A DNA stretch of 27,421 nt, from NCBI GenBank assembly GCA_036676195.1, contig JAKFDK010000007.1:1-27421 (forward strand). The letters are read 5' to 3'. Positions 22,947 through 27,421 of this stretch are shown here, piece by piece. Below the pieces are notes generated by a model. That model was not told the origin of the DNA. It worked only from the letters and a program-made list of their open reading frames with translations, and searched no databases. The position numbers were made by a program, and so were the translations under genes. Every line of letters starts with the position of its first letter. Position 1 is the first letter of the stretch. Origin of the DNA: JAKFDK01 sp036676195 (GTDB lineage: Bacteria > Bacillota > Sulfobacillia > Symbiobacteriales > ZC4RG38).

Positions 22947-24071
22947 ATGCCTTTTAGCACCATTCCCGAAGCTTTGGAGGAACTGCGCCAGGGGCGAATG
23001 GTAGTCGTGGTGGATACTTCAGGCGACGAGAACGAGGGTGACCTGGTGATGGCCGCTGAAAGGGTCACGCCGGAGGCCATCAATTTCATGGCCGTGATGG
23101 GCCGCGGGCTCGTCTGCCTGGCCCTGACGGGTGAACGGACACAGCAATTGGGCCTGCCCCTGATGGTGAATCCACCGCGCAATGGGAAGGGGAGCGCATT
23201 CACTCTCTCCATTGACGCCCGTGAAGGCGTCACCAACGGCGTTTCCGCCTATGAGCGGGCGTATACCATTATGCGGGCTGTGGACCCGAATGCGACGGCC
23301 GACGACTTTGTCCGCCCCGGCCACGTATTTCCGTTGCGGGCGCGCGAAGGTGGGGTTCTGGAGCGCCAGGGCCATACGGAAGCGGCCGTTGAGCTGGCCC
23401 GCTTGGCGGGTCTGTACCCGGCGGGAGTTACCTGTACCGTGATGCGGGAAGACGGCACGCTCGCCCGGCTCCCGGATCTGGTCCGTTACGCCCTGCGGCA
23501 CAGCCTGAAACTCTGTTCCATCGCCGACCTGGCTGCTTACGTAACGCAACACGTGACACCGGATCTGGCGCGTACCAGTGAAACGGAGCTGCCCACACGC
23601 CACGGCACCTTTCGGTTGCTCACTTATGAGGATCGTCTCACCCGGGACGTGCAACTGGCTCTGGTGCAGGGACAGGTTACCGGTCACTCCCCGGTGCTGA
23701 CCCGGATTCATTCGGAATGCATCACGGGTGAGGCTTTTGGTTCTTTATGCTGTGACTGCGGCACTCAGCTAGAAGAAGCTCTGGAAGCCATCCAGGCGGC
23801 GGGGGCCGGCGTGCTGGTTTACCTGCGCCGCCATGCGTCCGACGAATACGACTCTGGTCCGGTGGCCTGTATCCTGCGAGATCTGGGTATTCAACAGATC
23901 AGCCTGCTGGGCCAGGCGCAGGAGGAGGCCGCTCTGACCGAACTGGGCATTGACGTGGCCCGGCTTGTGCCGTTTAAGGCCGGTCAGCATGCGCACCACC
24001 CACGGTACCCAACCGTGAAGCGGAATCCATTTGGGCATCGCCTGGCAGAAGGCGAAGTGTTTGTTCGATAG
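22947..24071 (+). CDS. ribB: 3,4-dihydroxy-2-butanone-4-phosphate synthase fused to a degenerate GTP cyclohydrolase II domain
   Basis: This cytoplasmic fusion has 374 residues. The N-terminal RibB domain (about 1-200) keeps its active-site elements: DENEGDLVMAAE, PPRNGKGSAFTLSID, RPGHVFPL and GHTEA. It should make the four-carbon riboflavin precursor from ribulose 5-phosphate. The C-terminal domain resembles GTP cyclohydrolase II and keeps the zinc cysteines (HSEC, Cys258; Cys269 and Cys271). It lacks about 32 residues after VYLR (293), covering the GTP-binding QEGR segment and the active-site tyrosine. The catalytic arginine position reads Tyr (DEYD instead of DERD), and the TNNP-type motif is GQAQ. 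Cyclohydrolase activity is therefore unlikely. RibB fused to inactive RibA-like domains (RibBX type) is known. The sigma-54 promoter is unusual for riboflavin synthesis. Confidence 0.88.
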   Translation: MPFSTIPEALEELRQGRMVVVVDTSGDENEGDLVMAAERVTPEAINFMAVMGRGLVCLALTGERTQQLGLPLMVNPPRNGKGSAFTLSIDAREGVTNGVSAYERAYTIMRAVDPNATADDFVRPGHVFPLRAREGGVLERQGHTEAAVELARLAGLYPAGVTCTVMREDGTLARLPDLVRYALRHSLKLCSIADLAAYVTQHVTPDLARTSETELPTRHGTFRLLTYEDRLTRDVQLALVQGQVTGHSPVLTRIHSECITGEAFGSLCCDCGTQLEEALEAIQAAGAGVLVYLRRHASDEYDSGPVACILRDLGIQQISLLGQAQEEAALTELGIDVARLVPFKAGQHAHHPRYPTVKRNPFGHRLAEGEVFVR

Positions 24072-24110
24072 AAGCGTTGGCGGCGGTTGGTCAGGACAGG
24101 GGGAGTGACT

Positions 24111-24851
24111 GTGCAGCCTGCAGGGGGAGCTACCAGACCCAGGGCCTACCATTACCCGTTCTCGAAGGAGAGAGCGCTCCGGCACGCCATCCTTTCCGGT
24201 CAGCGCGTGGAGGCCATGCGGGCGTTTGAAGCCTTTTTTGGCTTCATGCTGGAGTCCAGCACCACCATCCGGCATTTGAAGTCTGACTCGGTTCACCTGA
24301 TGGTGGTCCTGATCCGCAAGTGTTTTCAGTCCGGAATGGTGGCAGACGCTCTGATGGACTCTGTGCTCGCTTATGCCAACCGGCTGATCCAGGCCAACAG
24401 TGCAACTGAGGTGCATGTGATTTTGCAGGGGCTGATGGAACAGTTGCTGGAGGCGGTGGAGCAGCAGCGGTTGCGGGACCGGCGGCAAAAGGTCCGTCGG
24501 GCGATCCAGTACATTCATGCCCACTACCACCGCGGGTTGTCCCTGGAAGATGTGGCCGGTGTGGTCGGGCTCAGTTATTCGTATTTCAGCCGGCTATTTT
24601 CCCGGGAGACGGGCATGTCGTTTCAGGAGTACCTGACGCAAATCCGGCTGGAAAACGCCAAACAACTGTTGCTCACCACGAACCTGACGGTCGAGGAGAT
24701 TACCGCCCAGGTCGGCTATGAAGATGCCAGTCACTTTATTCGGGTGTTCAAGCGCTGTTCCGGCATTACTCCCCGCCGGTTCGCTCATACGAACAGGCTG
24801 GCCCATCCGCCGGTGCCGCCGGAGACCGGGTTGAAGGTGGCGAGTGGTTAG
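24111..24851 (+). CDS. AraC-family transcriptional regulator
   Basis: This DNA-binding protein of about 246 residues has an N-terminal helical region (YHYPFSKERALRHAILSGQRVEAMRAF) like the linker of YesN/PocR-type AraC proteins. The two-HTH AraC domain lies in the last 110 residues (LSLEDVAGVVGLSYSYFSRLFSRETG; VEEITAQVGYEDASHFIRVFKRCSGITPRRF). The GTG at 24111 is chosen because AGGGGGAG lies five bases upstream. TTG 24087 and GTG 24105 are alternatives. It follows the ribB gene by 39 bases and probably shares its sigma-54 transcript. No classical effector domain is visible. Confidence 0.88.
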   Translation: MQPAGGATRPRAYHYPFSKERALRHAILSGQRVEAMRAFEAFFGFMLESSTTIRHLKSDSVHLMVVLIRKCFQSGMVADALMDSVLAYANRLIQANSATEVHVILQGLMEQLLEAVEQQRLRDRRQKVRRAIQYIHAHYHRGLSLEDVAGVVGLSYSYFSRLFSRETGMSFQEYLTQIRLENAKQLLLTTNLTVEEITAQVGYEDASHFIRVFKRCSGITPRRFAHTNRLAHPPVPPETGLKVASG

Positions 24852-24863
24852 AGCCGGCGCGGT

Positions 24864-24900
24864 AGGCCCCCTGCTCCTGCATGCCAGGAGCAGGGGGCCT
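24864..24900 (+). terminator. Strong hairpin ending the ribB/araC transcript
   Basis: Perfect 16-bp arms at 24864-24879 and 24885-24900 with loop CATGC lie 13 bases after the AraC stop. They are followed by CTTGTC. Confidence 0.8.
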
Positions 24901-25811
24901 CTTGTCATAAGGTCGGTCAAGCCTCATGCCAGGCTGGTTCGCCTGGCCTCCGCGACGATTCGCGGGGCAGGGCCGCCCAACACAGCCCTCCTGCCTGGGC
25001 TCACGTCGCCGCGGGTTCGGCCATGGCGGGTCAAACCAGTATCTTGCGAAACACATCTCAACCATTGACAGTTTCCCTCTGCACCTGACCGTATCCACCG
25101 GGCTGCGCCTGTTTTGATTTGTTTTTCCGTTCACCTGGCTGTTTTTTCCCCGCACCGACCCGCGCGGCCATTCACCACCCTTCACCCTGGTGTTCCTTGC
25201 CGGTACCCGGGCGCGCGCTGATTCACCTTCCGGTTCCGCCCCGGTACCCTGGTGACCCATCCTTGCTACTGGGCCGCTCCTTCCTGTTCTTTCCCGCACC
25301 CGGCCGCTCACTGCTGTTTTTGCCTTCACCTGGCTGTTCACCGCTGCACCCAGATTCACCTGGCCGCACCCCGGCGCCGGGCCGCTAATGGGAAGGGTAC
25401 CTCCCTGTAATTCCATTAAATCCGTTGGATGAGGATTAGTGATTCGATGGAGAAACTCCCAGGGCTATTTTCTGAACTTGACATAGGGCCAACGCCAGCA
25501 GAGTCAACGCTCTGCCTCTTTCTATTGGCTAGAACCTCCGTTAATTATAGAAAGTTACAATAGATGGCAACGAACAGTGTGGCTATGTCAGCTCCTTCAC
25601 GAAACGTGGTAAGCGTAAGGCCCAAGCCGCTTTGCTCTGTCGATCACACACCAATTACCAACCTGTATGACAAGGACTAAGAACGATTGCGAACTTTGAT
25701 TGTGCCTGATACCGAACCATAGCCTTGTAGGTTTCGTTTTCCTTTACGAACGGTCCGAAATAGCTAAGTGTACCATTATTGAACAATACACAATGGATTG
25801 AATATAAGTAT
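24901..25811. other. Long stretch without a convincing gene
   Basis: About 900 bases separate the sigma-54 island from the TPR cassette. The first half is G+C-rich and contains the TTCACC repeat block. From about 25390 the sequence turns clearly more A+T-rich, marking a compositional boundary. A small hairpin GCAGAG-TCAACG-CTCTGC (25498-25515) is present. Open frames here have no start context or recognisable homology. Confidence 0.5.
25130..25360. repeat. Irregular TTCACC-based repeats, pyrimidine-rich on plus strand
   Basis: TTCACC occurs at 25130, 25171, 25181, 25222, 25325, 25337 and 25355. Several copies sit in the longer unit TTCACCTGGCTGTT (25130 and 25325; variants TTCACCCTGGTGTT at 25181 and TTCACCTGGCCGC at 25355). 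Spacing is irregular and there is no dyad, so this is not CRISPR. It resembles decayed tandem repeats. Confidence 0.5.
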
Positions 25812-25840
25812 TTGAGTGCTGTGGTCAGTGGGTTTATAGT
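25812..25840 (+). promoter_or_regulatory. Sigma-70-type promoter of the TPR cassette
   Basis: TTGAGT, a 17-base spacer and TATAGT lie about 90 bases upstream of the TPR start. Confidence 0.6.
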
Positions 25841-25909
25841 AGAGTCAGAAACACGCTGCTGGCTACTTCCTAACCCAACAAGCATTTCGTCCATTCCACT
25901 TAGACGGTC

Positions 25910-25921
25910 CCCTCCGGAGGG
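25910..25921 (+). promoter_or_regulatory. Palindrome covering the TPR-gene ribosome-binding site
   Basis: CCCTCCGGAGGG is a perfect 12-base palindrome whose right half is the Shine-Dalgarno GGAGGG, six bases before the ATG. In RNA it could mask the site, with weaker pairing extending outward (GGTCC flanks), or favour mRNA dimerisation. Confidence 0.4.
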
Positions 25922-25927
25922 TCCTAG

Positions 25928-26911
25928 ATGTTGGCGTTAGAAGTTCAGTGGCTCAAAGAACTGGTTGACCAGGAACAATGGGACCAAGCTTTGAAGGTTG
26001 CCGGGCAACTCATTGTCCGTGGTGGGTATACTGGGGTCGAGTACGCTGAAATCAACTATGCTATCTGCCGGTCCAAAGCACATTGCCAGGAATTACACGA
26101 GGCTATCCCTTCAGGAGAGCTGTGCCGGCGGTTATGTTTGGACAGCGGAGAGTGGGATCTTCTGGGGAAAGTGCTGCTTGTCCTGGGCGTTATCTACATT
26201 CGAATCCGCTCCTATCAGAGAGCCCTTGCTACCCTGAATGAGTACTTTGAACACGCGCCGCGTTACCTGACTGTCGGCAAACTCGCTGGGCGTGTCTGGC
26301 ATAATATCGGAAACGCACTTGTTAGATTGGGACAATTTGATGAAGCCGTAAGAGCCCTCAATCAAGCACGCGAAGCATACCGATTGACCGAAGATGACGT
26401 GGTGTTGTATCACCAGGTTACCCAGTTATTGGTAGACTGTTGTTTAGAGGTTAATCTTTCAGCCATTCCCTCTCTACTTTCCGAATTGCGAACCAACGCC
26501 TTGCACCATTCCGAAGTACGAGATAGCCGCCCCAGGTATTTCTTTGCCCGTGCACGCTACGCGTACCGTTTGGGAGCGTACCGGTGGGCTGCCTCGCTTT
26601 GCCTTGCGGGGCTTCTTGAACCCAATAAGTATGGTTGGACTGAAGTCCACCTAAACCTGATGTTGTCCAAGTGCTTAGCTGCCATCGGACATTGTAAGGA
26701 TGCACTGGGATACGCTCTCGCCGGACGCATGGCTGCTATTCAAAAGCGTGCATTTGATCTGGAGTTCATCGCCATTGAGGCCATGTACGACCTCATGTCC
26801 AAGCACGGTACAGCCCTACTTCATTCCCTAGACCAGGATTATCTGCAGCAAGGGTTGGACATGATGCCGTTGGTGGGTGGATCCGCGATCTCTGAAAGGA
26901 GGTACTCGTAA
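25928..26911 (+). CDS. TPR-repeat protein, possible peptide receptor
   Basis: This soluble all-helical protein of 327 residues is not assignable to a named family. Helix-turn-helix pairs of TPR type run through it: WLKELVDQEQWDQALKVAGQL (8-28), LLVLGVIYIRIRSYQRALATLNEYF (83-107), VWHNIGNALVRLGQFDEAVRALNQA (123-147), FARARYAYRLGAYRWAASLCLAGLL (206-230) and LMLSKCLAAIGHCKDALGYAL (244-264). No DNA-binding HTH, signal peptide or membrane helix is visible. Size and architecture recall Rap-type regulators of the RRNPP group. The start follows GGAGGG. A 32-codon secreted-peptide frame begins 17 bases after its stop. Base composition is less G+C-rich than the preceding island, suggesting separate origin. 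Confidence 0.8.
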   Translation: MLALEVQWLKELVDQEQWDQALKVAGQLIVRGGYTGVEYAEINYAICRSKAHCQELHEAIPSGELCRRLCLDSGEWDLLGKVLLVLGVIYIRIRSYQRALATLNEYFEHAPRYLTVGKLAGRVWHNIGNALVRLGQFDEAVRALNQAREAYRLTEDDVVLYHQVTQLLVDCCLEVNLSAIPSLLSELRTNALHHSEVRDSRPRYFFARARYAYRLGAYRWAASLCLAGLLEPNKYGWTEVHLNLMLSKCLAAIGHCKDALGYALAGRMAAIQKRAFDLEFIAIEAMYDLMSKHGTALLHSLDQDYLQQGLDMMPLVGGSAISERRYS

Positions 26912-26928
26912 GAGAAAGGAGGGAGTTT

Positions 26929-27027
26929 ATGCGCACCCTGTTCGTTTTGGTGTTGATTAGCGCTACGGTCTGGCTAGTATCGATGAGCGCTGCCGGAGCT
27001 TGCATGCCACCAGAGTTCCCCTGCTAG
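26929..27027 (+). CDS. Small secreted peptide precursor, putative signal for the TPR protein
   Basis: This 32-codon frame (ATG 26929, TAG 27025-27027) is preceded by the strong Shine-Dalgarno AAAGGAGGGAG. Residues 1-22 form an export signal: MRT, then an uninterrupted hydrophobic stretch (LFVLVLISATVWLV), then small residues SMSAAGA. The remaining tail is CMPPEFPC, an octapeptide bracketed by two cysteines that could close a disulfide ring. Short exported precursors directly 3' of a TPR receptor gene are typical of Rap-Phr, NprR-NprX and PlcR-PapR systems. The alternative is a chance frame, but the ideal ribosome-binding site, signal-like design and position argue for a real gene. Confidence 0.65.
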   Translation: MRTLFVLVLISATVWLVSMSAAGACMPPEFPC

Positions 27028-27052
27028 TCCCCTGTTAATTCCCATAAAGAAG

Positions 27053-27087
27053 CAACGAGACGGAGTACAAAAGCACCCGTCTCGTTG
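27053..27087 (+). terminator. Hairpin after the TPR/peptide cassette
   Basis: CAACGAGACGG and CCGTCTCGTTG form a perfect 11-bp stem with a 13-base loop, 25 bases after the peptide stop. No T-run follows. The 3' arm overlaps the -35 of the next promoter. Confidence 0.6.
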
Positions 27088-27113
27088 TCGCGCGTGTAGG
27101 CAGTGGCTATAAT
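27085..27113 (+). promoter_or_regulatory. Sigma-70-type promoter of the candidate RNA
   Basis: TTGTCG, exactly 17 bases, then consensus TATAAT (27108-27113). A start site near 27120 is expected. No coding frame with a ribosome-binding site follows. Confidence 0.6.
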
Positions 27114-27119
27114 CAACCC

Positions 27120-27290
27120 AGATAACCTGAAACAAGACGGGGGTGCCGCCGGATGGGGGCCGTAACAGCCCTGATGGACCAATGCTGTGGATAACTAGGT
27201 GCTGGGTCGCTACGGCCCCCGCTGCGCGAATGCTGCCCTTTGCGCTTCAATCAGCGCCCTGCCACCATTCAACGCTGATTTCCAGGGCGG
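27120..27290 (+). ncRNA. Candidate structured noncoding RNA of unknown class
   Basis: Downstream of the TATAAT promoter, GGGGGCCGTA (27155-27164) and TACGGCCCCC (27211-27220) form a perfect 10-bp closing stem around a 46-base interior containing ACAGC/GCTGT pairing. Next, AATCAGCG (27249-27256) pairs with CGCTGATT (27273-27280). CCCTG inside that loop (27257-27261) pairs with CAGGG (27283-27287), giving an H-type pseudoknot. No motif of tmRNA, SRP RNA, RNase P RNA or common riboswitches was recognised. The 3' end is undefined, and 27291-27421 shows nothing further. Confidence 0.4.
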
Positions 27291-27421
27291 TCCGTGGCTA
27301 CATGCGGAAAACACCGGTGAATCACATAAAATCGGAGCCGCACAGGTGGGGGAGCCGCCACTTTTCGCCGTCTCCGGACCAGAACGCCCCTTCTCAGGCC
27401 GAAAACAGGCTAATTCCGGGG

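Noticed and set aside
25130..25360. CRISPR array
   Set aside because: Units are short, unevenly spaced and divergent, and no cas gene is nearby.
25119..25388. 89-codon plus frame with PSPG/PAPG-like repeats over the repeat block
   Set aside because: It starts at a TTG without a ribosome-binding site. The protein repeats simply mirror the DNA repeat, and no signal peptide or domain is evident.
24766..25416. 216-codon minus-strand frame over the araC 3' end, terminator and repeat block
   Set aside because: It runs through the 16-bp terminator hairpin and the repeat array, has Arg/Gly-rich low complexity, no recognisable domain and no good ribosome-binding site.
25655..25894. 79-codon minus-strand frame upstream of the TPR gene
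   Set aside because: It covers the plus-strand promoter of the TPR gene, has a weak start context and no recognisable motif. It could be real but is not supported.
27186..27194. TGTGGATAA, a perfect DnaA-box match
   Set aside because: It is a single isolated copy inside the candidate RNA, with no cluster, A+T-rich unwinding region or replication genes.

Overview
The window reads as chromosomal DNA of a G+C-rich bacterium. Three features suggest a Clostridia-like Bacillota: strong Shine-Dalgarno sites (GGAGG types), a cyclic-di-GMP-I riboswitch controlled by an intrinsic terminator, and heavy use of sigma-54 enhancer-binding regulators. No rRNA or other marker gene is present, so this is an inference. 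No IS element, CRISPR array or tRNA was found.

Layout. (1) 1-2241: a methyl-accepting chemotaxis gene on the minus strand, cut by the window edge. Its leader carries a good sigma-70 promoter, a c-di-GMP-I aptamer and a terminator. (2) 2242-2880: gene remnants and the terminator of the next operon. (3) 11694-2891, minus strand: an eight-gene operon of two cupins, a solute-binding protein that has lost its signal peptide, a fused double permease, an ATPase, a short CHR-family protein, an intact paralogous solute-binding lipoprotein, and a TPP-dependent acetolactate-synthase-like enzyme. A sigma-54 regulator (EBP1) lies just upstream in the same direction. (4) 13721-14617: a divergent EamA exporter. 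(5) 14719-16340: a sigma-54 promoter, a class II aldolase and a family III CoA-transferase that lacks its central domain. (6) 16491-22845: a sigma-54 promoter and a complete branched-chain-amino-acid-type ABC transporter (livJHMGF-like), followed by a second sigma-54 regulator (EBP2). (7) 22863-24900: a third sigma-54 promoter, a RibB fused to a degenerate GTP cyclohydrolase II domain, and an AraC-family regulator. (8) 24901-27421: an A+T-richer accessory-looking tail with a repeat-bearing noncoding stretch, a TPR protein followed by a tiny secreted-peptide gene, and a candidate structured RNA with its own promoter.

How the parts fit. Regions 3-7 look like one nutrient-responsive catabolic island. 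Two regulators with the same tandem sensor and the same Fis-type HTH would activate -24/-12 promoters that drive uptake systems and enzymes acting on small hydroxy-, keto- or CoA-activated acids. The substrate cannot be named from sequence. The last 2 kb is unrelated and holds the most novel item: a TPR receptor-like protein with an adjacent exported cysteine-bracketed peptide, arranged like Rap-Phr signalling cassettes but with no recognisable family assignment.
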